A stretch of DNA of 64,000 nucleotides from assembly GCA_963402885.1 (NCBI GenBank), contig OY727095.1:2547001-2611000 (forward strand), written 5' to 3'. Below, piece after piece: positions 36,536 to 48,500 of the stretch (within the stretch, counting starts at the first letter, position 1; every line of letters begins with the position of its first letter). This stretch comes from Antedon bifida (lineage: Eukaryota > Echinodermata > Crinoidea > Comatulida > Antedonidae). The position numbers and the translations under genes were made by a program. Under the pieces are notes generated by a model. It was given only the letters and a program-made list of their open reading frames with translations, was not told the origin of the DNA and made no database searches.

Positions 36536-39500
36536 TTAAATGTTTTTTCTTTTTAATAACTTGGCTTTTGCAATCCATTTATTTATGAGATTTGATTCTT
36601 CTGCACGGACGCCTATGACTGAGGGAATGTCTCTTGAATCTGAACCTCTGCAGAGAAAAACAAAATAAAATAAATTAATGTATTAATAGTTGTCCTCAGT
36701 TTAACTGGAAACAAAAAGTGAAATTTGGCTAGACTATCTACGAACCCACTAGAGCTAATAGTGCAGTGCCTACCATGTTCAATGCACCGGGTTCTATTCG
36801 TTTCAATACTGTATTGTTATTGTTTGATTTGGTTGAGATGGTGATATGGAATAATAACAAATTTTCACTGAATTTGGGAGGTATGTAATTGTGAAGGGAG
36901 AATGTAGGGGACAGCGCAAGAATTGCGCGTTTCAACCTTTGACAGCTAAAATAAAATTATTAACTACTTGACAGACTATTAATATCACATGTTAGCGCTC
37001 TCCCGTTTAAAAAAGCCTGGATCCGCCCCTGTAAGGCACTGTATTAAGGATTGATTATTATTAATGGTATTTTTGTATGTCTCATTATAAATTACCACTT
37101 TTTTTATTGTATTGCTTTCACCATTGATAGAAACTAATAAATAGATCATTCCCGCTTACTTACCTCATATCGTAATGATGGGCACCGCCTTTAACAATGA
37201 AAGACACTAGGGAGTCCGATATATTAGAAAGCACGCCACCACCTCTCCATGGATCAAGCTCACCGTTTGAAAATATTATATTGCTTGCTGATTTTATATC
37301 TAAAGTGAAGAATGAATAAGTTTAGTGAACAAGAATTGGTAGAAATAATTATTATTTAATTTTTTTTTCTTTGCCTTTTCAGTATGTGTCATTAGTTTGT
37401 TTGGACCTAGAATCTACCAAAACTATGAATGCTGAAGCATGTCCCAATGTGCGCAGATGTGCACAATGAATTACCATGGAATAATTAATTCCTAGGTCAT
37501 ACTGTAGGTCACCCAACAAATTTAAATCTGTCCTAAAACTGGTCCACTCTTAAGCCAACCTAAAAAGATTTCCTTTTATTTTTCAGAATGTATTTGATAT
37601 AACATAATGTGACCAAATTGAATGCTAAAAAAGTTTAAATTTCATTTTGGAAAGTTCGATATTGAGATATTGATACTGTAGTATTATATACAGTACCTTC
37701 TCCCCACACACTAATATCAAGCCAGTCATTTCTTGGTTTTACTTTCCATGTTTTCTGGCAATACTCATCCCTCATCTTCAATGTAAAAGGAAGTGACGGG
37801 AACATGTCTGTCTGTCCGTTGGATCCCTCTGGTAAGATCAATTCAGTACAAGCCTGAAAAAATGAATTTGAATCTCATAAGTTTGAAAGAATAGTCATCA
37901 AACAACAAGAAATGTGACACATTGGTAAAAGCATCACACTTGTATGTGAGAAAGGATAAGTTCAAGTCAGTGCAATCACAGTTTATCTCATTAGTTCTGC
38001 AGACTTGTGTAAAGCTAAAGTCAAATTTCCTAAAATAATAATCTATTTTTATAGCGCCATTCCAATGATCATTTCTCATGGCGCTGTGGATTTAGAAGTG
38101 GCGTAACAGCTATGAGCACTCACTGGCTAAACCCATAGCTTAAGTGTCCCTAGAGAATTAACATTCCAATGCAACTACCCAGCGTCAGAGAGCCCCTTAG
38201 GAGTGCCAAACCAGAAGTCTTTTCCCCCTGCATTACACCACTGGGACTTAGATGTTATTTATATATTTATGTCATGTCAGTGCTGCCAATTCTAAAGCTC
38301 TCTCGCCTAAACCGAATCAATAAATTGTTTGAAGTCTAAGCAGCTTTTAACCAGCCACTATGACTAAATGTCTCATTTTGATAATATTTAGGAGCATCTG
38401 AAGTTACTTTACCTGGTAATCCTATGCTAATCTGTCGTTGCCAGTACCACAACCAGTAGGGTCAGCACATTCAATAAATTCAGTGAAAATGTCAAAACAT
38501 TTCAGGCTGCCTCCCGTGCCATTGTAAAACAAACCTACAAAAATTACATTTGATCTACAGTAATCCTTCAACTAAGAATTAATATAAACTCAACTTCTAA
38601 ACAATATTAACACTTTTTCATTCAAAACAGTGTATTATTGAATTTTAAAATCAAAAGGCAAATTACAAATTACTGCTGCATTAGTTACTGAATCTCAATG
38701 AAGATACAAAAAAATAAGAAAAAAGCTAAATCAAAACAATATGAAGTAAAACAGCCAGAGAGAAATTACAGAGCTTTCTGGTAACACTACCCCTTCCTCG
38801 GTGCATATTGGTTTTGTATACAAGTAAATGTGATATTACCTGCAGCTTCAGCCAGGCCTTGCAACGGATCAGTAGCAGCTAAAATCATTTTACATGCATA
38901 CTGAAAAGGAATTATCATAAACTGTAATAAGAATGAATATCTATTCATATTGTGACTAGATTAGTGGAGAGCTTGGTTATAAAACCAAATATTTATAAGG
39001 CCTTCATGGTCATGTATATATTGTCTGTTACAAGGTAATACTTACGTTAACTGGATAGCCTGGTAATGGAGCCAAGAAGTGTGTAGGGTATGGGTAGTCC
39101 ATCATAGCTAGGCTGGTGAATGAGTTGCGTACCCAGCCTTTAAGATGCGTTGCTTGAGCTGCAGTGAGTGGTTTACATAGTCTAAATGTTTCAGTGATTG
39201 TCTTAAGACCTGAAATAATAAAAGCAAAATAGTCATATGATATTTTTATTGAGGGACTATATATTTTTAAGAAACAAAGCTGAGTGAGTTGCTGCACGAA
39301 AATGACTGGGTCCTCAGGATTTCAGTGGATTTTGTAAGTCTAATGACAGGGATACGAAAATTACTTCAAATGACATTGGGGATCAATAACGTTTACGATC
39401 CTCGAAATGATAGCATCGACCAATCACGTTCACATTTCTACATGGGCTATATAATGTATGTTTATATTTCACCATTTCATAGTTAAAATTTGTACATACC

Positions 39501-41838
39501 TTGATCACCCATTTGCACAAGACTATCCAGCTTACTAAAAGCAGTCATGACTGTTTTAGGACACTTTGGGTCAGCCTTCTCAAAGTCCTGTACAAAAAAA
39601 ACATTAGATAGATATGTAGAAATGATATACTAGATAGTTAGTGCTGTACACATTCCAGTATAAGTTCACGTTGAAGGCAGTGGGCTTATGTATGGTATAA
39701 AAAAAAAATACAGCACAGACTAAACAGTAAACATAAGCAACAATACTAAAAAAGGCTTATACAACATCGGAGTACAGTAATACTTCATCAAAACATTTGA
39801 TTCTTAATTAAATGTTTAAAGTTCTGTCCACACTAACAAAAGTGTGATGTGCCCAAATATGGCAGTGATATGACATCATCATGTCCATATATGGGCACAT
39901 CACATAAAGTTTGAGAGTGCCGACAGAGCTCAACAGTTGGACTAAATGTAATGTTATTACCTTTGTCACATCTGCAAATAACTCAGTTCGATCTCCTTTG
40001 CCAGCAATCAGATAAATAGGAGCACTTGCGGCTAATGCTCCGTCTATTACATTTGGGTATTTGAATCTCATGTAAGCAGCTAGCATACCTCCATAGCTGC
40101 AGACAAAAGAAAATAACATAACAATAACCATGAAAATAATTCATTACAAATATTTAACTAATTAATTTTATAATATTATCATTATCCCATGAGAAGACAT
40201 TTTCTACTGGATTTAATTACACATCACTTTTTGGCGGATTCTATATCTAGACAACGACCAACAACACACATAGGACTTGGGTCATAGGTCATCACTATCG
40301 AAGACTCAACTATTGATTACATCATTGACTAATGAATGACCTTGTTGGTCAATACATTTTTTGTGGGTGGTAAATTTGGTATGTAAAATGGTGCAGAGAA
40401 TGTAAGTTTCATGCAGCATATCTTTATACTTTATACCTTCCGCCAAATGCAATGACCTGTGTATTCTGAACCGATAAATCTTCTTTTAAATGTTTGATTA
40501 TAATGGCGTAGTCAGCCATCGCTTGTTCCAACGTCAATAAACTGATTTTCTCTGGTGTGAACGAGTCCTTTCCAAAAGGCAGTGACGAGCCATAAAATCT
40601 CTACAATAAAGAAAATGCTTTACATGTTAACAGAGAAATACTAAAACTCCAGCAACAGTAATAATACATATAAAATAATGTATACCATGAATGATATTAT
40701 TACAGTGGAAATTTTGTTTATAACTTATTCAATTCTGAATGTTAAATGTTTTTAAGTAGTATACCAAGGTCCCAAATTGGAAAAGTAAAATATCGGAGAA
40801 TATATGAAAGCATGGTCAAAAAATAGAGGGCAAAAAAAAACAAAACATAAAACCAATCTTAGACATTAGCATCTACAGTAAACACTGGATATGCCAGGCC
40901 TGTAGTTGACAAACTAAAATCTCTAGTAAGCAGCATAATAAAATTTTTTTCAATATTATTATCATTATTATTTTTTTCTCATATATCCAAAAAAATCAGA
41001 GAGTTGGGAGGTCTGATATAAAAGTTTATAGTGTTTAATTATTTATACACCTATTTTCATTTTTGTATTTTTTATATAAAACATGAATGGCGCAGAAAGA
41101 AGAGGGTGTTGAAGAATATCTGTTTAGCACTAACATGTTCTGCAAAGATTATGAGGGCTTTTGATTGGACTGCAAGGTCGTAGACAAGTCATGAGTTCTG
41201 CAGAAAGCCCTCAATAGGTCCCTCATTTCCAGTGTAAAAGAAAATGGGTCCATTACTACGATCCCAATATGTATCTGAAAAAAAAGAATGAGTTGAAAAT
41301 TGAATATAAAACTGCAAACATGTGTCTATTCTGCTGTAGGAATAAATAACTAATTCAATTATATATAAAAAGCTTTAAAAATAAAAATGTATCTTTATTT
41401 ATTATTTGTTCATTAATCATTATTCACATATAATATTATTATTACATGAAATCAACATATATAAAGGCCTATGCGATAAATAAAATCGACCGGTGCTACA
41501 ACCGTACATCACCTGCCCTGTCTAGCATGCAGTATAGTGTTAAGTGTAGGCCTAGTACTATCACCCTAGTGGGTTTTACCTGTATTCTGGCCTAACTAAA
41601 ATATACAGCAGGAAGGACGGGTCTCAGCCAGCAGTCACGAGTCAGTCAGGCTGACTAGGCTAGGCCTAGCCTAGATAAACTTACCATTATATAGGTATTT
41701 CTGTTTAAAAGTTTGACTTCCATAACTAGCAAAGTTGAAATGATCTATAGTTTGATCAAAGTATTTCGTTTCGTAATCGTATGCATTGCTTTCTATTGCA
41801 TAAAAAGCAATACAAATGATAAATATTATCGGTTTCAT
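36536..41838 (-). pseudogene. DPP7: Dipeptidyl peptidase 2 (DPP7)-like S28 serine peptidase with two in-frame stops
   Basis: Eleven exons in continuous phase: 41685-41838, 41135-41274, 40437-40600, 39961-40096, 39500-39587, 39046-39209, 38840-38900, 38413-38534, 37697-37853, 37164-37299 and 36536-36647 (477 codons plus stop). It starts with a signal peptide (MKPIIFIICIAFYAIESNA). Peptidase S28 marks are all present: DHFNF, FFYTGNEG, the nucleophile Ser in [31 protein letters not shown], the Asp in GELDPW and the His in GGAHHYDM. The family is lysosomal/secreted and removes N-terminal dipeptides after Pro or Ala. However, TGA (41189-41191) replaces the Gly of the conserved NSG after the oxyanion region, and TAG (38422-38424) replaces the Trp of AWDYQ. 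Each is one base from the expected codon. All splice sites and the 3' end are intact, so inactivation looks recent, or the stops are polymorphic or read errors. Confidence 0.85.
39828..39931. mobile_element. MITE family 1, copy in the DPP7 intron
   Basis: AAAGTTCTGTCCACACTAAC at the left end and AGTGCCGACAGAGCTC at the right are diverged inverted ends. The core has TGTGATGTGCCCAAATATGG and ATGACATCATCATGTCCATA. Related copies lie at 47174, 48882 and 58353. Confidence 0.6.
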
Positions 41839-42585
41839 TTTTGTTTGTTTTATCACCTGACAAAACCGATGTATTTCACGTGACTCGATATCTGGAAAAA
41901 AAAATTTAAAAAGGCAGAGCGCCACCTATTTTTAAATAATGTTCCCGTTGGTATAAGAGAGTACAGTAATTGGAAAGATAGGCCTACTGTATACTGTATG
42001 ATTGGTTGGCGTTTTATGATTGGCCAGTAGTTCATTTGGTTGGGGAAAAAAAATGATTTTTGCTCTTTTGATTTTTTTTCCCCTTTTGATTGTACGCAGA
42101 TCAAGTAGAGTATTAATGTATTTTATTATTACCCATATACTGTAGGTAAAAAAACTGTAACTGTACAAAAATCCACATTTTAGATTCTCAAACTTTGAGA
42201 CTACCGTATATATTATCAGGGATCCCTGATAATATTTATCAATTGTCAAGGTGTGATAATATTTATTTACAAATACCTAATTGAACCAATATATAAACAA
42301 TATTAATAAAAGTATTGTATGTACGAAGATACGCAACGTGTCATTTTGTGTGTGTTGGGTGACAAGCGAGGAACAGTACATTTCGGCAAAAGTATAAATA
42401 TGAAAATCGGAAACTGTACTGGAATCAGCCTACAGTGTCAGATTATACGAGGCTATTGGCACAGTTAACTGTGCGTATAAATTAAAGTTTTCTATAGACA
42501 CGGTCGGTCCCACCGTGTGTGTGTAAATCAGTGTTGTCTTTAGCTCATCAGCATCTTCGTCAGCAAATGTTTTTACTTTGAATAA
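41839..42585. other. Spacer between DPP7 (5' side) and the SLC5 stop codon
   Basis: Should hold the DPP7 promoter and the SLC5 3' UTR, both read on the minus strand. A small perfect hairpin TATTATCAGGGATCCCTGATAATA lies near 42210-42233. Frames at 41853 and 41932 are not supported. Confidence 0.4.
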
Positions 42586-45500
42586 CTATAATTCAGTTTC
42601 TAAGTAAGCCTGGTCTCTACTAAATAATTCGTTGTCAATTTCTAGAAGCAAATCATTTCCAATATCTGGAGCAACAAACGATGATCTATTTGGACTGAAC
42701 AATTTCACAATCGGTAACTGGGTTGCACCTTTATTACACTTACTTATCAAAAAGCGTCCTTTGTGATCTGGTGAGCGTGGATCGTTTGTGGAAGACGATT
42801 TTTTAGTGTCTTTGTAAACGTCGTCAACCGCATTGGAAAGTTTTTCTTCTAAATTTGTTTCTGATGATGGTATTGCATTCAAACTGATTTTAGACACTTG
42901 GAATCTGTTATTTTTAATAGTCTGCTTGTCATTGTCGTAAGAAATTGCGCGCGCAGTTCGTTCGCAATGAGTTTCTTTTGGGTTAACCGAGCGTGTCGGA
43001 TTTTCATGTTCTGCTGAGGTAGTGATGGCTTCAGTCTTCTTCTCTTTTAATGGGGTTACTGTAAATCTGCCACGCTTACTTGTACTTGGTACATCAAGAG
43101 AACTGGTGTTTTGTGTAGAAGACTCTTTTAAAGGAACTTTGGCGACATTAAACCTTCCAACAGACTGCATCTTGCTGTCTTTGTCTCCAACTTCTTGAAC
43201 GTGCTCAGTCTGAGCACTTCGGTTGATAGGTTCTTCCTCATAGTTCTCCAACTCGTGAATTTGCGCTATTTGGTTGATAAGATCAAAACCTCGCACGGTT
43301 GCGTACGCCGAATCTGTGCTGCTTGCCATAGACGAGGACCGGCGTCCAATGAAAGGGCGTCGCTGCTCAATTCGCGCCGCCGCTCCTTCAGTACTGTCCT
43401 GTTCGTAAAATCTATTTCCTTCGGTAAGCCATCGCGAACTCGATCCCCGGCGGAATGGCGACCGGTGGTACAGCTCTAATTCATGGAATTCCTACAAAAT
43501 GTAATAATACAAACCAATATTAGTACTGACGTTGTTTACATTACAAACCGTTAAAAGGTGATCATTCTTAGAACGTCATACTTACCCTATGGTTTCTTCC
43601 GTCTTTGCTATCGTCGTCATCATCACCACCACCATAGTAATCATAATCATCATTATCAAGATTTGTATCGCGACTTCGGAATCCTTTTTTACCGAAACAA
43701 ATGCAATAAGAAGACGGAGATATTGACTTGAAAAACGAGGTTTCTGAATTCTTATGTGGACGACATCCTGTGAAAAAGAATCAATACGTCATCACGAATC
43801 ACACGACTGGTGTCGTTTATCGTTATTCTGATGATTTACGGTTAAATGAGATAAAATGGATATTTGAGGTGAACCCCAAACATGGCGTAAGAAAGAAAGC
43901 CGAAAGTGAGTTACTTATGTTCTTACCTCTAACAAGACCTGTTGTCATACCCATGGCTACAGCTACTACAAAACCTGAGAAAGCATACCAAGTGTACGAA
44001 AACAACAGGTGCCAAACGTGTTCTTCTTTCCTAAAAGAAGGAATGGTATGAAAAAAGACATATATATAAATGTTAAACAATAATTATCACAGTTCACACG
44101 CACATGCTAATAAAAGGTGTAGGGGGGGTGGAGGAGCATTTAGTGCCTAGGCACGAACAAGGCAGGGCATGCTTTGTGTATTTTTATCTATAAGTTAAAT
44201 ATAATTTATAAGGGGACGCGAGCCTGATGCGCTCCGAACAAAATAGATACAGTAAACAGTTATGTAGCCTTTCTTTCTCACACTTAAAAAGTACATTAGC
44301 TGTGGGCTTTGCCATGCTAAATGTACCTACGTATCATCAGAAATGGCTTGTGCGTATATCAAGGTGCCATTTCTAGTGCTGTTACAGCCGCCAAGTTGTA
44401 GGTGAGGCAGGGTGTTAACATCCATCTTACTACCGTATGTGTAACTCCAGATGTTGACAGCAATGGAGAATACGCAACCAACAGATGCTGCCTAGAGATA
44501 AAAATAACTGAATATCAATTATCTTTTATTTTCTTGTGCGAATGTATTCAGCGTTTACTTGAAACGTGCGCGTAAAGGCCAATTTACATAGACGAGCGCG
44601 GTAACGGTAAGCGGAAAACCGTGTAGCTTGTCCCACGTAGAATCTGTATCTATCCTAAGCGGAAACCGTCCGTCTGCTCCGCGTTTTGTGTAATTGGTCA
44701 TAAGGAATAACAAATTCTATTTTGTTTATTACCGTTACCGCTCGTCTGTGTAAATTGGCCTTTAGATGTTTATTGTATGCGAAAAGAGTTTAAACCTACC
44801 ACACCATCTACTCGAGAGAAGAAAATACCAAGTGTAAATAACCCAAGAAGAGGTCCACCAAACAAGCCAGGAATACTTAACGCTAACTGGAAGAGAAAAA
44901 TAATTCGGTAACAATAAAGGTAATGTTATGGAAATAATGAATTACTTTGATTGTATAATGGTTGTGATAAAATAATGAGAAGAGTGACTTGTGACAAGAA
45001 AGTTGGTGACGTCAACAAAAATATGACGATGAAAAATAGACGACGGTTTTTGTAAAATTAAACTTAAGATGTTGTGATTTATTATAACGACGATGGCAAA
45101 CTAGAAACACATTATTAAATGTTGTCCATACTTACTTGCTCAGCCTGATTACCATTCATGACCAACGGAACAAAGGTTACAATAAGACCAAAACAGACAA
45201 CTGAAAAAACCGAATTAAATTCCTGAATTTAATGGTTTATATCCATCCATGATAGTTTAACTTGACCCTATAATTTATATGCAGTAGGCCTATGTTTTAT
45301 TTTTCACGCTTGGCAAAATACATGATTTTGCCACTGATGAAGACCTTTCCAAGCACTTACCCGTAACTTTAAGAAAATTAAGATAGACAGAATCCCGTAT
45401 TTCGCTAAACGTAGTCTTAATAACGTCTTCACCAAAAACCGTTGACATTGAATGCAGAGCCGATGCTGTAAAGCTAAAAATAACACTTTTTAAAATACAG

Positions 45501-48500
45501 TAGTTAAAAAAGTGAAAGCTCTGTGATGCGCGTGACGGAATGAGTCCAAGCACGCTGTGTGATGTATTCGAGCGTCTCATGTGTTTTAGATAGTCGAAAT
45601 GAATATTAGAGCGTCGATGCAAATGGTAAACAAGCTCTGTGACGTATGCTTGACGCGTCCCATGTGTTCTAGTCTGAATGAGAAGTGTTGATGTAAACGT
45701 GAAACAAGCTTTGTGACGTGTTGTACGTGACGCGAAATTCGTGACGCGTCTCCTAAGCGTTGATAAAGAAACACGCTGTGTGATGTATTGGAGCGTTTCA
45801 TGTGTTGGAATGAGGGTCGTCCTAAGCGTTGATAAAGAAACACGCTGTGTGATGTATTCAAGCGTCTCATGTGTTGGAATGAGTCCTCCTAAGCGTTGAT
45901 ATGAAACACGCTGTGTGATGTATTCAAGCGTCTCATGTGTTCTAGTCGAAATGAATAATTACAGATGTAAAATGGTAATCAAGCAGTGTGATATGACGTA
46001 TGCGTGACGCGTCTCATGTGTTCTAGTCAGAATGAGCCCTAAGCGTTGATTTAAACGTGAAACATTTAAGCTTCCTTGATGACATGTCGCGTCTCATGCG
46101 TTCTAGTCGAAATGACTCATAGAATGTGTTAGAAACGTGTAACAAGCTGATGTATGTTAGTGATGCGTCTCATGTTCTCTTGGATGGTGTGTACCTCATT
46201 GACGAACTGAAAATGACAGCCAGGAAGAAACCAGGCATCCCAGGATGATGTTTCAACCCATGGGTTACTGTGTATGGCAGTATCTAGAAAATAACCGACC
46301 ATAACACAGGATTAAATCAATATATTTTCAAATGAAGTATAACGGTTGTTTTGCTCTGCAGGGCCACTTCACTAGCTGGCAATTACAGCCCACCATTTCT
46401 TACGTTAACGTGCAAGATGCACGAATCAAACTAAATCAAACAAACACACTATCTTGCGTTTTATAGTAATTGATTTGTTATATAAATTTAAATTTATTAG
46501 TTGTATAATTGTTCTATTATATCGGTGGGAATAATAATAATGATTACCTGCAAAAACGGCATGCTTGGATATTCATAAGAACAATCTTTAGTTGTAGCAT
46601 TTATAACTAGCGCTGACATGAACAAAAGTAAAAACGCCACCGACAAAGCAATCAAACTACTTAGGAAAAACCTGTAGGAATAAATAACGATAAACCACTA
46701 GTAATAAACATAATAATCACGCTTGTGTTTGTGTAAAAGTACTTGCTTTCCATTTGTTGGAAGCAACGCAGGGGCGTACGCACACGCAAGTGAGTTTAAT
46801 TTCACTTCATCTTATTCGGTCTATTTCAATATTATACATAACAAAAAAAATGAAATTGGGGAGACCAGGGTCAACCTAAGTGAACTTAATTACTGTTGAC
46901 CAATCAGAATCGACAGTTTCTCTATCGTATCGTGATTGGTCGAATTACTTGCACTGCGATTACCTCCTTACGTTGCGTTCTAGGGGACTGCGCATGCATT
47001 GAAAACGGATCGAGAACCAGTTACAATGGTACGTAAAGACGTCGCAGTTTGTTGATGAAGAATAAACATAACTTTTCTATGACTGTCCACCCTAGGACTG
47101 TTTGTTATGAGAGAGCAATCTGCAGACATATCTATGCACTGTTTATATAAATGTGCATAAAAGTTCCAAACTAAAGCTCTGTCTACACTATCAAACTTTG
47201 TGACAAAAAGAATGTGATGTATTATGGACAGAATGATGTCATATCACTACCATATTTGGGCATATCACTACCATATTTGAGCACATTACACTTTTTTACA
47301 AGTTTACACTTACCGTTTTCGTTTATTTGGTTTGAGTGCGAGAGCACGTTGTATGTACGACTGATTAACAGCTATTACAGATACAACATGGATAGATCCA
47401 CCTATTACCAACGTCACTGTGGTATACCATGTTGGAACGATTGAGCTAAAGAAAGTAGGACATAATGCATATTATACCTTTCACACCAAAAGCAAAACTC
47501 CGGAGACAATCCGGAGTTGACGCCCCGGTGTTTTGGTGTGAAAGGGGTATTATATCATAATAAGTTTTTTTAAGAGCAATGATAGATTAATGTAAACGCT
47601 AACATTGTAACCAACCCCATCAAGCTCAAAGTGTACCTGGAATCGGAGTTCCTTAAAGATGGAGTTCTACTTGGACTAGAGTGCTTTAGAAAACAAAATA
47701 TTCGATTTGTAAGCCTACATTGTGTCATTTAAAGTAAAAATATTAGTGGTCATACCTTTGACTAGCGTCACCAAGATTACTGAATGACGTGAATATTGAT
47801 AATCCTTGTTGTACGAGTCCCTTAATGACGAATCCCGTAAGTCCGATACACACAATGAAGTACTGAAAAACTTGATTCCAAACCACAGCTCGCAAACCTC
47901 CCTTCAATTGAATATAAATAAAAAGGGATACATTTTTCGTTATTTTTTATTATTCAACAACGTCGGTAGCATTCTGGTTCCCACTGGACTCTGAACTAGC
48001 TTGTACTAGCCACGTGTACGATATTCTTAAAAGGTACAGTATATAGGCCTTTACAGTACTGTTTTATCTCAACACCAACTTACAAAAATTGAATATAACG
48101 TGGTGACACTTCCAATCAAGACAACCGTTTGGAACGGAAAACCAGTAGCTATAAGAAAAATTATAATGTTGATGGGGTTATACTATACAGTAGAACCCCT
48201 ATTAAGGGGACATGTTCAAAATGTCATCTTAATAGGGTGTCAGATTAGCCCAAGGGAAGAATGAATATTAATCAACCTCCCCCTCCTTCAGACCAGAATA
48301 TTTTCCCTCTTAATAGTCAAATCTAAAAGTCAAATTAATCCGATCATTTACAAACAATTATAGTTTTTTCTTCATTAATAAATAAATGCCGAATAAAATA
48401 ATTGCAATTGCCTACCTTTACTGAGTGCTGATATTGAAACGTATGCATTCAAAACACAAAATGTTATCTGAAAAGTAAAAAAGAAAAATTATGCTAGTTA

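Noticed and set aside
41189-41191. Selenocysteine reading of the DPP7 TGA codon
   Set aside because: The family has Gly here, not Cys, a second stop (TAG) is also present, and no selenocysteine element was recognised.
41853-42249. Minus-strand open frames upstream of the DPP7 start
   Set aside because: Low-complexity, overlapping frames with no homology; the DPP7 signal peptide starts at ATG 41838.
43728-44051. Plus-strand open frame of 107 residues
   Set aside because: It is the antisense of SLC5 exon 14 and part of exon 15, whose minus-strand reading gives a membrane helix of the transporter.
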